From positions 27,572,501 to 27,636,500 of the forward strand of contig OX327695.1 in the NCBI GenBank assembly GCA_946807835.1: a DNA stretch of 64,000 bases. The letters run 5' to 3'. Source of the DNA: Ailanthus altissimus (taxonomy: Eukaryota > Streptophyta > Magnoliopsida > Sapindales > Simaroubaceae). Shown here one piece after another: positions 25,537 through 37,911 of the stretch; the first letter of the stretch is position 1, and every line of letters begins with the position of its first letter. Under the pieces are notes generated by a model that searched no databases, was not told the origin of the DNA, and saw nothing but the letters and a program-made list of their open reading frames with translations. A program made the position numbers and the translations under genes.

Positions 25537-26349
25537 TATTGGTGTATAAACCCTCACTTAGAACACCAAATACAAACAACCCTAGTATTATTAATCCGCT
25601 ATCAATTGCACAAAGATAATTACGAACATAATAGCAACTACCGAATTATTTAAGCGGAAGCAATACCCAGCATATACGTATTAAAAAACAAAACACTAAG
25701 CCCCAATACCGAATTTGATAGTCAAACACCCAATCACACCAATATATTATAATACACCACAATATATCACAAGTATGAAGCAACCCAATGAATTAAAAGA
25801 TTAATCACATAGATAATACGTAGAAATAGCAAAAATATGAACATACCACAACACAACGTATACGTGGTTCATCCAAATACACCTAGCCCACGGTGAATCA
25901 AGGATCCGAGCCTCTTTATTGATTCTTAGGATTACAAAGATTACAAGTGAGAGATTTGGAACTCAAATAATCAAAATACACACTTTAACAGTGTATTTTC
26001 TTTGTATTTCGGCCCCCTCTCTTTTCTTTCACTTCCTCTCTCTCAAACCCTAAAAATAGAATGAGTATATATAGAATAGCACGAGCGCCGCGGCGCTCAA
26101 ACCAATGCCACGGCATGGGTAACTTATACCTATTCTGAAAGTAGCACCCCGGCCAATGCCTTCCAATGCCGCGACGCTCACACCTGGGAATTTTTCTCAT
26201 GTTTTCTGCACTTCTCAAGCACTATTCCCTTGAGTTTCCAACCCCTTTCGACTATTTTTCCGGCTTTATTTCAATTTCAAATTTGTCCCCGAATTAATTC
26301 TCGATTCAATACCAATCAACACATGATTTTGAATCACCAATTTAACATA
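25537..26349 (-). repeat. 5' LTR of the nested gag-only element
   Basis: 813 bp, 32 bp longer than its partner. The extra bases appear to be one added word in the GC-rich block (26083-26190, around AACCAATGCCACGGCATGGG). TATA-like CTATATATAC (minus) at about 26065-26074 lies only ~9 bp from the block. Confidence 0.85.
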
Positions 26350-27689
26350 AGTAATTTTGCTTTTTTCAAATAAGTTTTTCCGCAAGATTTACTTTCTTGT
26401 CTTTAACATGAATAAGTAAAATTATATCAATCATAGGAAAATTCTCTTCAACTTAATCTTCATGTATAAGGTTAACGTGGTTCTTAATATTTTTTGTTAA
26501 AGGTAGTCTAACTGGTAACTTTTCGAGCACAATGTCAAGAAATTCTATTAATAGTGGCTGAACTTCTTCTGGTACACACTCAGGTATACAACTAATTCTT
26601 TAGGTACAAAATTAAGTATACGTGTTATCCTTTCCTCTATGCATTGTTTTCAAATCAAATTGCCATGGTCTTCCAAATAATATATGACATATATCCCTAT
26701 TAACAACATCATGGAGTATTTCATCTATGTATTTGCCAATAGAGAATGGAATATGAAACTGTTAAATCACTCTAATCTCTCCAACATCTTTTATTCAACC
26801 AATTTGATACGGGGAAGGACTTTAGCTACAATTTGTCGACCATAGTTTTAGAAACAATATTCTCACTACTTCCATCGTCAATGATGGACACATACCTTTT
26901 GATTGACAATGCACCTTCTCTTGAAGATACCATGTCTCTAAGTCTCATCCTTCTTCCTTGGTGTATACATCAATATTTCTACTATAAAAGATATTCCTTC
27001 ATCTTCATAGATTCAGTCTGTTGAATCTTTATCTTCGTCAAACTCATCACCTCTATGTATGAATTCTTTCTCATCGTCTTCATTCTTTTATTAGAACCGT
27101 TGAGTTGGTTTCATAGGTCGACTCTATTTGATTAAAATCAATCCTTTCAATTTGGTCCAAAATCAAAAAATAAGTTTAAAATAAACAAAAGAATTGGACA
27201 AAAGTTGAACTAAACCGAATTAGTTCAGTTCAATTCTTAGTAGGCTCTGACTTTTTTTTAAGGATTTTCTTTTGAAGTTTTTTAGAGGAAGAAATTTTTA
27301 TAGTTAGTGGTGGCGTGGATTTGGTATGTACATTAAGGAGGATGATAACCGACTAAAGAAAGCTACTATGTCAAGCATAGAAGTCGGCTCTGATACCACT
27401 TGACACAACTTGAAAGCAATACTATATATCATTCCAATGTATGTCTCGAATCCGTAAGATAAAATACTCACAAAAAGAACAAGATAAATCTCAATTAAGA
27501 AATTAAGTGAAATATTATTAATAACTAAATGAGAAAAAAAATTCATAATTATAAATCTATTTATAGTTAATAATTTAATACTAATCTCAATAGAAAGAGG
27601 GAAAAAAATTCAATCCAACTACAAAAGAAAAAAGATCTAAATAACATATATATAAACTTATAATTAAACTTAGATTTTCTATTTATAAC

Positions 27690-28518
27690 CGTTGGAATTG
27701 TAATTCAAAATTATGTTTGTGCATGATTTTGAGTTGAATACCAATGAGAAGTCAATGTGAGGTCAAGGACATTTCGAATGTATGAAAAAGAAAGTAAAAT
27801 GAAAAGTCAGAAGTAAGAAGAGGTGAGAAATGGTAAGAGAAGACTTGCCTAGGCAAGATTACTGTGGCGCTAAAAACTCAGCACCGCGATGCCAAGAACA
27901 ATAGCCCCAGCTAGGTTTTTCTTGCTGCAATGTTGAGGCAAAATAGTGTCTTTGCCGCGGTGAGAGCTTTGTCTCACCGCGGTGCCGCCTATTCGAGAAT
28001 TTGACGATTTTCTCTCAAATTGACTTCTTTGAGTGGAATTTAGACTCTTACACAAATAGACTCTTTTTCTAATAAGAAATAAAGTTTATGGGGACATTCT
28101 TAATACTATATAAACCATTGTAACCCTATTAGATTATTCAAGCATTAAAAAAATCTAAAATATAGAACTAGAGATCCTTGAGTGCTGAATATACAAGAGA
28201 GTGCTATAGAAGTACTTGAGATCTGAGTGATCAAGAAAGCACTGATAAATTCTTGAGAGCTCATCTATTGATTGATTCATTGATTATCTCTTGTAAGAGA
28301 TCTTTGTAATGTGTACTCTTTATGAACCGATAATAAAATAGGTTAAAATCCCGTGATATAAATTGAATGTAGGTATTTATTACCAAACCACATAATTTTT
28401 TTAAATGATTGTTTTATTTTTTTATTATAATTTTTTTATTTTTTATTTTTTATTTTGTAAATAAAATCTTTCACACACATTTAAAAAATTCTTAAAGTGC
28501 ACACTAAAAACTCCATCA
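27690..28518 (+). mobile_element. Solo LTR (829 bp) with GC-rich palindromic block
   Basis: Starts CGTTGGAATTGTAATTC (TG mutated to CG) and ends CTCCATCA, flanked by a perfect duplication ATAAC at 27685-27689 and 28519-28523. It has a TATA box (TATATAAACC) at 28107 followed by TTGTAACCCTA, like the LTR at 8018. A GC-rich block lies at 27863-27992 with the inverted pair CCGCGGTGAGAG / CTCACCGCGGTG. It is probably a relative of the gag-only elements. No interior or second LTR remains. Confidence 0.8.
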
Positions 28519-28523
28519 ATAAC

Positions 28524-31320
28524 ATTATACACAGAATTAGAATGCCAAAAATTTAAGGACATACAGAAACTCATATTTCAATCAAGCCATTTAAGTTAAG
28601 AACTTCTTTTGACAACCTTTTAATAAAGAAAACTATAAACAAGACGGTTGTCATTATTAACATGCATAATCTCATTCATTTACCTTTTTTTTTAAATTAT
28701 ATTTGGCTAATTTACAGTAATCATCATTTTTATCTTAATTATGGTAAATTTAAGAAAATAATTAGGTAAATATAAGAGAATAAATGACCTCTGCCCAGCT
28801 ACCTAACTTTTCTTGGGATAAAAAATCCCGACTCCCTTCATTATAGCTACAGTGCGTAGGTAATTTTCTTCACCACTCCAATGTTGTTGCTTCACATTTT
28901 AGATTTCTGTCTTGATTTGAAATATATATATCATTCATTCTACAATTTATAGTTTACCAAGAAAAAAAGCATGATTTTTATTTGTTCAAAGGTGCAATCA
29001 CAAAAGGGGAAAATTATATACAAAACCCCTAGAAAATTCACCATTTTTTTCATAAAAAACAAAAGTTTCTAGTTGGAGATTTTGACCCCATCCAATCGAG
29101 TTTCTTCTACGGTCTATTTTTCTTAATGATGTGGCGGACCTGTTACGCTTTCTAATCCCAGGTTCAAATTTTCCAATTGGTCTGCTTGTAAAGCTGACAA
29201 GGCCACAGTATCCACTAGGGTTTTCAACGTACAGGCCATGGATATGAAGTGGCAGCTTTATGGCTTGTGGCGGTCCATTACATGCCAAGTTTGTCACAAT
29301 TAAGTGAGGTATTGAGAACACTTGTAATAATAATGATAGACTTTCGTGCTTTTCAGTTTTAAGCACTTCATGTTTAAGCTGCCTAATAATAATAAGTGCT
29401 TTCACATTGACATCACTGTAAATGAATAGAAAAACCTAGTGGGAAGATATCACCATCATCACTTAAATCTATATGTTGAATAAGCTAATTAAAAAAATGA
29501 TGACGTTATAGTGATGCTAAAACACGCAATCTAAACTCTTATCTTGGATATTAAGTATAATATTGATCAAATAATTATTGGCATAAAATTTTAATAACAT
29601 TTTACATGACTTTGAAGGCCAAAAAGATTGTGAAAGAAATGGTGAGATGAAATGAAACTGTCAATGATTCTAATGTCTAACCACGACGGAGACCCAGGGA
29701 AACCAATAAGGTCTTGCATCAAATCTCTCACCTTTCAATTCTGATGAAATAGCTTAGGTTTAGGTCCCATGTTTTGTTGCCTGCTCTGGCAATGAAGCAT
29801 ACACACTATTTAGTGATGCGTGGCACATGCAGAATGGTCAATAATCTAAGTGATTAGTTTGGGATTAAGTACAAAGTAATTAAGCCCCGAAAATATGAAA
29901 ATTATGGAAAATTAAGGATGAAGTAGATGGCTTACCGCGATTAACGTTGTAATAATGAAGTAATTTGAATAACTAATTGATACACTTTAATTATCTTATC
30001 TAATGTTGTGTTTTAATTCCACGGATTTAATTTTAGATGCCATTTATAGATAGATGGCTTTATGTTATACTTGAGCTGAATTTTAATTATATTATCCTCC
30101 GAACTTGCATGTGACATGAGAACTTAGAAATTATGACTGCCTTTTCAAGTTAAATGTAAGAGTATTAGAAATTTGAGCTGCCTTTTTCAAATTAAACGAT
30201 TGAGTAATACATCTCATTGATAGGATATTTATTATTGACCTAAAAAAATAGTCTATTAGATATTATTTTTTTATTTTTTTATATTTGAGATTCACTTATT
30301 TTTTATTTAATGTAAGATTTAACATATTTTTTTACCTAAACACATAACGTTTCATTATGATTTGATTCAAATTTAAAAATTAATTTGACTCGTATTGTTC
30401 ATTCTTATTAAAATTATGAATGATCCACTACTCATATAGTAATATTTATTGAGATTCAAGACACAATTTTTAGGATTTGTTTAATTTATAATGACTATTC
30501 TCATTAATTTTTAAGATTTATATTTTTTATATAATAATCTCTATTAAAATAATTATTAAAATTGACATGCGAAAGAGAGTTTAAATCTACTCTAATATTA
30601 ATTATCACAAATCACTCACTTGTTATTAATTTAAAAAGTTAATTTATTAAATAATATTATCTAAAAAATTAATTTATTAAATAATATTATCTATTCATAT
30701 ATTTTTAAAATCTCTTTAAATTTTATTAGATATAGACGTTGGCAAGATAATGGTGCCAGAGGGCACGATGTTTCTTTCATATGCTTCCTCAAATTGCAAC
30801 ATATGTACATAACACGATCTTTCGTCACCAATACCAATTAAAATATAGTGTGTAGATATTATCCCAACTCGCAACAAAAATAAAAAATAAAGACTTGTTT
30901 AGGCAGTGGACCAATTCGTAGTCGGTATAAGCTATTAAATTATCCACTACTAGAACTATTCAGCTCAATATCTTTCGGGCTTAAAGCTCAATATCTAGTT
31001 TAATGTCTTTTAGCAATAAAAAAAAAATAGTGGGTCCAGTAATATTATAAAATGATTTTCCTATACCACTAGTTATTGTTTTATGTGACTTGTGAACTCA
31101 TAAAATAATTATCGTATACACATAAAAGTTATTTGTTACAAGTGTTAGACATTACCTTTTGCTCATTTAAGAGGATGATCTAACATCAACGTCAAATTAG
31201 TAAAGGAAATTATCGGTTTAGTTTCTAAAATTTAGTTGAAATGTCTATTAAAATTTTTAAATACTTCAGTTAATGTTTGTTTTAAAAAAATAATATTTGA
31301 AGTGCATCCAAAAACTTGTG
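28524..31320. other. Intergenic region upstream of F5H
   Basis: No recognised gene. A 135-codon minus-strand frame at 28998-29405 is long for this composition, but it starts with GTG, has no family I recognise and has no clear promoter. The rest is AT-rich. The region just before 31321 should hold the F5H promoter; no cis element beyond the TATA box is claimed. Confidence 0.4.
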
Positions 31321-31328
31321 TATATAAA
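31321..31328 (+). promoter_or_regulatory. TATA box of F5H
   Basis: TATATAAA, 83 bp before the chosen ATG at 31412. This places the transcription start near 31350 and gives a short 5' leader, as expected for a plant gene. Confidence 0.65.
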
Positions 31329-31411
31329 ACACCATCATATCTTCCTCAACCTAGCATCATTAAAAGTTGCGAAACTAAGCACATTTATTCATGTCCACAA
31401 TTAGCAAAAAC

Positions 31412-33124
31412 ATGGATTCTCTTATTGAAGCTTTGCAACCTTTGCCCATGACCCTCTTCTTCCTTATCCCTTTACTGTTTTTTCTTGGCCTTATCCGTCG
31501 TCTACGCAGGAGAGCACCATACCCGCCGACCCCAAGAGGGTTACCGATCATTGGTAACATGCTTATGATGGATCAGTTAACTCATCGGGGACTTGCTAAA
31601 CTGGCTCAAAAATATGGCGGTTTGTTTCATCTTCGCATGGGATTCTTGCACATGGTGGTTGTTTCAAGTCCTGATGTAGCTCGTCAAGTTCTTCAAGTTC
31701 AAGACAGCATTTTCTCTAATAGACCAGCCAATGCAGCCATCACTTATCTCACATATGACAGAGCTGATATGGCTTTTGCTCACTACGGCCCGTTTTGGCG
31801 ACAGATGCGTAAGCTCTGTGTCATGAAACTGTTCAGCCGTAAACGGGCTGAGTCATGGGAATCGGTTAGAGACGAGGTTGAAAGGATTATAAAAGATGTA
31901 GCTGCCAACACAGGCAAGCCAGTGAACGTTGGCGAGTTGATATTTTCACTAACGAGCAATATCACTTATCGGGCAGCTTTTGGTGTGAATGCTAATGAGG
32001 GCCACGATGAGTTTATTCGTATTTTGCAGGAATTTTCCAAGCTTTTCGGTGCTTTTAACATTGCTGATTTCATTCCCTGGCTTAACTGGCTTGACCCACA
32101 AGGGCTCAACACCAGGCTCGCCAAGGCTCGTCAATCACTCGACAGGTTCATTGACTCGATCATCGACGACCACATGCGGAAAAAGGAGATAAACAACGGC
32201 TCTGATAAAGCTAACACAGATATGGTGGACGATTTACTAGCTTTTTATAGTGATGAAGCAAAAGTAAACGAATCAGACGATCTACAGAACGCCATCAGAC
32301 TCACTAAAGATAACATCAAGGCTATTATCATGGTAGGTGAATTTATATCGAACAAAATTAATATTCATATAGAAGTAGGTGAATTGTTTATAGAACAATA
32401 TTTGTTTTGTCATTTTTTGTTCCAGCCATGCACGTTTCTTATCCTACCATGATTAAATTTACTTGTAAAAGTAAACGACTTAATCAAGTGAAACTGTATG
32501 CAGGATGTGATGTTTGGTGGCACTGAAACGGTGGCGTCCGGGATCGAGTGGGCCTTGACGGAGCTGATGAGGAACCCTGAAGACCTAAGACGAGTCCAAC
32601 AAGAGCTCGCCGACGTCGTTGGCCTTGACCGCCGGGTTGAAGAATCCGATTTTGAAAAGTTGACGTATCTAAAATGTACACTAAAAGAAACTTTAAGAAT
32701 TCACCCACCGATCCCTCTTCTTCTCCACGAGACCGCCGAGGACGCCGAGGTTGGGGGCTATTACATTCCGGCGAAGTCACATGTTATGATCAACGCATGG
32801 GCTATCGGTAGGGATCCGGGTTCTTGGGAAGATCCTGATACGTTCATGCCATCAAGGTTCTTGAAAGAAGGAGTGCCTGATTTTAAAGGGAGTAATTTTG
32901 AGTTCATTCCATTCGGGTCGGGTCGGAGGTCCTGTCCGGGTATGCAACTCGGGATGTATGCAGTTAAATTTGCCGTGGCTCATTTGCTTCATTGCTTTAA
33001 GTGGGATTTACCTGATGGAATGAAACCAAGTGAGCTTGACATGAGTGATGTGTTTGGACTCACCGCACCGAGGGCGAGTCGACTCATCGCCGTGCCGAGT
33101 AAACGCCTCGTTTGCCCTCTCTGA
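31412..33124 (+). CDS. F5H: Ferulate/coniferaldehyde 5-hydroxylase, cytochrome P450 CYP84A
   Basis: Exons 31412-32332 and 32504-33124 joined by a 171-bp GT-AG intron (phase 0, after IKAIIM) give 513 aa, the family's normal length. This ER-bound P450 hydroxylates C5 of coniferaldehyde, coniferyl alcohol or ferulate and commits lignin to syringyl units. Visible: hydrophobic anchor (residues ~10-28) with a basic RRLRRR stop, proline hinge (PYPPTPRG; relatives usually have PPGP), I-helix GGTET (312-316), KETLR (368-372), PSRF (423-426) and heme loop FGSGRRSCPG with Cys451. CYP84A signatures LMMDQLTHRGLA and YDRADMAFAHYGPFWRQMRK are intact. An in-frame ATG at 31391 would add seven residues; 31412 is preferred because homologues start MDSL. 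No frameshift or stop is seen, so it is probably functional. Confidence 0.97.
32333..32503 (+). other. F5H intron
   Basis: 171 bp, donor ATG|GTAGGTGA, acceptor CTGTATGCAG|GATG. It lies immediately before the I-helix coding sequence, as in other CYP84A genes. Without splicing the frame continues 46 codons to a stop at 32452. Confidence 0.93.
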
Positions 33125-33488
33125 AGGAGAAATGGTCATGTGCTGAGGGTAAAAGGTAGTGAATTGCATGAAGATAAACAAATAATGGGGACAGGTGAGT
33201 TGTTGCAAGGAAATTTTCTTTTATTAAATACTTGGGAAAATAATAACTCGAAAAGAGATCAACTGATCATGGCTGTGGCCTGTGGATAAAACTCTATTGC
33301 ATTTGATTTACGTGGACACTTACTTGTCATCTTGTATTATCTATTTGTTGTTTAATTTTACTTTTTAATGACTCAAATAATAATGTTTCACGAAAGAATT
33401 TTATTATTCGGGTCAAGCGAAAAAATTTTGTGCATACTCTATCTATCTGCATGCGAAAGCGCCTCGTGGTAAAATGATGTAATAGTTA

Positions 33489-34430
33489 TGTAAGGAGTAT
33501 ACGAATTATATATATTTTTACATTAGTATAATATTATTTATTTTAAATTTAAGTTTTCGTGATTTTGTTAGTAATTATGTAAAGAGTTTACGAATTATAC
33601 ATATCTTCACATTAGTATGATATTATTTATTTGAACTTAAGCCCTCATGATTTTGCTATTGACTCTAATAAAAAGACGTCATACTAATAGAGATATAGTT
33701 CACTCTTTATATATCTATGATTTTTTCCATTTCTTTTTAATGTAGGACTTTATTTGCTTCCTTAACAATCTTTCCACTCCTTATATATTCATGATCTTCT
33801 CTATTTCTTTTCAATATAGGATTTTATTTGCTTCCTTAACAATCCTCTCATCTAACAAATGACCACTAAGCCTTCTCTTAAATGATATTTCATCTGTCTA
33901 CTTCTACATAGGAAGATTCGCTCTCTTTTTTATAATTATCTTCACTGCATTATGGGAGCATGCCTTACGTGAAGTCCAAAGTACCGCCTACCTCAAAAGG
34001 TCGCTCTATCAAATCAACTCCTTATCACTACGTTAGGAGACACGTCTTACGTGAAGCCCGCATCACTGCATTAAGAGGACACGCCTTACGTGATGCTCAA
34101 GAGCACACCACTGTCTGTTCATAGAGTTTAACCATGAATCCCATCTCAAACCAAGACTTACTAGGTTCACCATCTTCTCGTTCGGCAACCAAAATTTCTT
34201 TCACATAGCTAACTTCGGAGTATAACTTTAATATCACTTATAAAGAGTCTACGAACCACACATATCTACACATTAGTATAATAATATCCACTTTAAACCT
34301 AAACCTTCATAGTTTTGCTCTTGAACTCTACTTAAAACGTCTCATATAAATAGAAATATAGTTCACTATTTATATACTCATCATCTTCCTAATTATTTTT
34401 TAATTTAAGATTTTATTTACTTCTTTAACA
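33489..34430 (+). mobile_element. TRIM-like small LTR element
   Basis: The 5' LTR (33489-33841) starts TGTAAGGAGTATACG and ends CTTCCTTAACA; the 3' LTR (34239-34430) ends TTCTTTAACA. A perfect duplication AGTTA flanks it (33484-33488, 34431-34435). The interior of about 400 bp is non-coding, with repeated words such as CACGCCTTACGTGA. The 5' LTR is enlarged: its first part is duplicated (second TG start at 33578) and its last ~70 bp is duplicated (ends at 33767 and 33841). Strand is assigned by LTR TG...CA polarity shared with the fragment at 47695. Confidence 0.75.
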
Positions 34431-34435
34431 AGTTA

Positions 34436-35130
34436 TCTCTAAATTAGGTCAACCAAATGCATGCGTTAAAGAAGGCAAATTCACGAAAGGAATGAAGCAT
34501 TAACATCAAAACCCAATTGTTTCTATCAATATCAACTTTCTTTTTTCACTCCTATTGCATACGATGATATATAAATAGATTCTTTCGCTACTGCATAGTG
34601 ACCCACCATTGTTGCAGCAGATCAGAAAAACTAGGCCATATTGCTGTTAGATATGGTATGCAAATAAACCAAATAACTATACATATATTTAGGGATTTAA
34701 GCCAAGTGGCTATATAGTTGTCATTCAGTAAAAGAAGTTTAATGCGATAAAGCATGTGCTTTGCTGTTAAGATTAGTATCCACAGGAATGTAAGATGAGA
34801 AGGACTGCCACAACAAAGTAGATGGGATTTTGTAATTTTGGTGGCCTTTCATTTGTATTCTTTCTTTGAAAGAACGCTTGTGCGGTATCTTCAAGACTTC
34901 AATTTCCAACCACTTGACGAATGCCACAATATCAGCTTTGGACCATTGGGTGCGTGTGATGGGTACTCAGATTAGGATATACTTTTCTATCGTTGATTGT
35001 TTATAAAGACCCATTACTTCTTCAATTTCCTATGTAGTTATGTCATTTAGAGTTGGCAAATGGCTAGTCGCCACCCTAGCTAGCCTGAAATTTGACTGGC
35101 TTCGCAAATCCCAGCTAACCACAGAGTAAA
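34436..35130. other. Unassigned intergenic DNA
   Basis: No gene recognised. The small minus-strand frame at 34739-34927 has no features. Confidence 0.35.
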
Positions 35131-35760
35131 CCACATGCAACATTGTGTGTATTTAAAATCTTTATAAACTGGTCCAATAAGTAGACCACATGCACGGCCC
35201 CAGTCACCTAATAGATAGAACATTGCATGACAACAAGCAAAAGTAATAACCCTAAACCTGCTTTTAATGGTATGTTTTGGAAGGAAAGGCAAATCCAAAA
35301 ACAAAACTGCTGCTATTTCAGCGGTCAGCAACAACAGATATAAATACGCACCATTTATTATGTCTTTCACCTAAAAGGGCGGAGAAGGTAAGCATTTACT
35401 GGGTGGGTGACTTGCCAAAATCAAATAAATGAGTGGGTAATCCTAATTATGATCAATATTGACACAAGCTTTGTTTTTATGACCCAGAAAGGGAATAGTC
35501 AAAATTACTGATAAGAAGTACCAGCTGCGGATGCCGTCTTGTCTGAAAACTTCCATATACGGCAATGGAGTGGACCATGACTTTCTTAAGTCGTATTCGA
35601 GCCAAAAATTAGTTTAAAGCTTTTCAACGGAAGGGCAAATTCAGGATTTTTGTTTTCATATTTGCACAGCTTAGTCTTTCCTTTTGCTCTTTTAACATGG
35701 GAAGAAGGTGATGGGCCGATTGCTGTCAAAGTCTTTTGACGAAATTTATGGTAAATACTA
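35131..35760. repeat. Segmental duplicate, copy A
   Basis: Resembles, in the same order and strand, 41950-42155 plus 47652-47694 plus 48256-48665, where copy B is interrupted by two insertions. Shared markers: GGACCATGACTT, AATCC(C)TAATTATG, GCCGATTGCT and the TTCAGC(GGT)CAGCAACA region. Non-coding as far as can be seen; the minus-strand frame at 35080-35370 starts with GTG and has no recognised domain. Confidence 0.6.
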
Positions 35761-37899
35761 AAAAGTTCATTAGATATCCAAGGTATTATTTTATTTATAA
35801 ATAAATTAATAATTTTTTATTTTATTTTTAGAATAGCCAAAAATTTGGGTGATTATTTATTCTTTTTAACGAGTATTAAATATTAATGTATTAAAAAATA
35901 TTAATTTTAATAAAAATATGATATAAAAATAATAATAAAAAAATAACTAATATATTCATTTTTCTATAATAATTTTAATATATTATGATTTTAATTATTT
36001 TATTATTATTATTAAAAATATTACATTAATAATTTATAAAAAAATAATTTGAGAGTAAATTAATAAAATACAATAAATAGTTAACATTATTACAAAAACT
36101 ATACCAACGAGGCATGAAGTGAATTCATAACGACTCAAACATTATTACTAAAACTATATTTTGCCACGAAATGAGTTACAGTATTCACATTGCACCGAAT
36201 AAAAAAGTACAAGAGACATTCTTCAAACCATTTAGATTATGAAGCTAATACACCACCTTCTTCTCTTGCGAAAGACTACTTATTAATGGCCCTGATTAGA
36301 ATGATGCAGTCAACTCCACCCCATATCAAGAGGGCAATTATCATATATAGTTATTTAATTTTGCAATGAAAAGTTATGTAAATAATTTTGTATGGTTTTA
36401 ATTTATTTTGTTCCAGTTTTAAGTTTAATTATTTGTTATGTTGATAAATTTAAATTCTTAGTTGTTTATAAATATAATTTTTTTATCATTTAATATTTTG
36501 TATCATTTTTATTAATATATATTTTTTTTTTGTTTTTTTACAAGAAGAATCTAGTTTTTAAGAGAATTATAATTCCAGTTACAGACCATTTTTCGCTGAT
36601 AATAACATCTTTGCTCACTTTTTGAAATTGTAAGAATCCACTATCTTGACAAGAAAAAATACTTCAACCCTTAAATTAATATTTATTCAAAAAATATGAT
36701 ATTTGTGTAATAAACAAGATATTATAAGTGTTGAATAATGAATGAATAATGTGTCATTAAATAGTATACTAAATATTCACTGAATTGAATGAATATAAAA
36801 TAATATGTTTGAAATAATAATGAATTATGAGCAAGCACTCATTCATATGTATAGTGTAGGAATTCAAATCTTGTTCAAAGTGTGAATTTAATTAAATATA
36901 AGCTAACTACAAATTCTAAAATATTAATAAGTCATCAATTAAAAGATAATAATTTAAATAGAATTTTTCCACTTGTAAAAATTTTTTCTTTGTATAAAAT
37001 AATAATTAATTAATTAAAATTTAAATAAAATTTAAAGTTTAATATGTTCTCCTCTCCCTATCCCTATAACTTTCACAACTCATTTATGAGGTTTATTTTG
37101 AAACTTCATTAATAAATTGTTAATTACACAAAATAAAAATACACATTATAATATTATTAAATAGTTGCAAGAAAATGTAATAATAATTTTTTTTTTTTTG
37201 TTGATTTTGGAATCTTCATTTCCGGTTGGCACGATTAGAAATGCAAATATTCAATTGGCATTAAATGATTATCTCACGATGGCACTAAATAAAATTACGT
37301 GTACACGTTTATGATTAAGGTAATGATATTGTTTTCCATTATTTTGTTTAATTACAACCCATCTTTTAAATCACTTTATACTTATAATTTTACACTTGAA
37401 TAAACTATTTAAGAAAATACATAATACTAACTCTAATAATTATTTTCATTACTTCAATATATCTTTATATCACATAAATCATAATTTTTTTATGTATGCC
37501 AATTTTTACTATTTTTTGAATTGAAAATATATTTTAAATATATATATGATATTTTAAATAATAAAAAGAAAAAATATTCAGTAAAAATAACTTAAAAGAA
37601 AAATATATACTTATATACTAATTTTTACTTTTTTTTTTCTTTGCATTAGTGTGATTCTATGTAAGGGGTATTGTTTCATAAATGAAGTAAGAGGTATGCT
37701 AATAAAAGAAAATGAAAAGAAAAAAATTAGAGTTTATTTATAATATTTTAAAATTTTAATAAAATATATTAATAAAAAAGGCGTTATTACACAAAATATA
37801 AGTGAAAATATCACCACCCTTATATATGGCACGAGTAATTATCTACTTCAGAGTATATAATGGCTTGTTATTTTATGCAAATAAAAATGAATATAAAGT
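35761..37899. other. Very AT-rich intergenic DNA
   Basis: No coding frame or clear element. A/T runs and short A/T-rich imperfect palindromes only. Confidence 0.45.
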
Positions 37900-37911
37900 A
37901 AGCACGAGAGT

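Larger units (their letters stand above)
21720..26349 (-). mobile_element. Second gag-only Copia-type LTR element (nested)
   Basis: LTRs at 21720-22500 (781 bp) and 25537-26349 (813 bp), with a perfect target duplication TAAGT at 21715-21719 and 26350-26354. The primer site beside the right LTR (minus strand, TAGTATTAGAGC) is a two-base variant of the initiator Met-tRNA match; a purine tract (AAGGAGGGAA, minus) lies beside the left LTR. The interior encodes gag, protease and a pol C-terminal tail only. It sits in the interior of a Gypsy element and is itself split by a solo LTR at 23206-24554. Structure parallels the element at 8018-11121. Confidence 0.9.
21191..27689 (-). mobile_element. Decayed Ty3/Gypsy element, outer level of a nest
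   Basis: The LTR-like ends at about 21191-21500 and 27407-27689 share GAAATATTATTAATAA and GTTAATAATTTAATACTAAT. A perfect primer site (GCTCTGATACCA on plus, 27394-27405) sits beside the right LTR, which sets minus orientation. Next to the left LTR lies a purine tract on the minus strand (TTCTCTCCTTT on plus, about 21505). Minus-strand sequence at about 27030-26450 reads a broken Gypsy-type protease region with IDDGSSENIVSKTMV. The interior is otherwise replaced by an inserted element at 21720-26349. Confidence 0.7.

Noticed and set aside
28998..29405. 135-codon minus-strand open frame
   Set aside because: It begins with GTG, has no recognised domain or splice context and no promoter signal. 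A frame of this length can occur by chance, so it is noted only in the intergenic entry.
35080..35370. 96-codon hydrophobic minus-strand frame
   Set aside because: GTG start, overlaps the segmental duplicate, and the frame is not visibly kept in the other copy.
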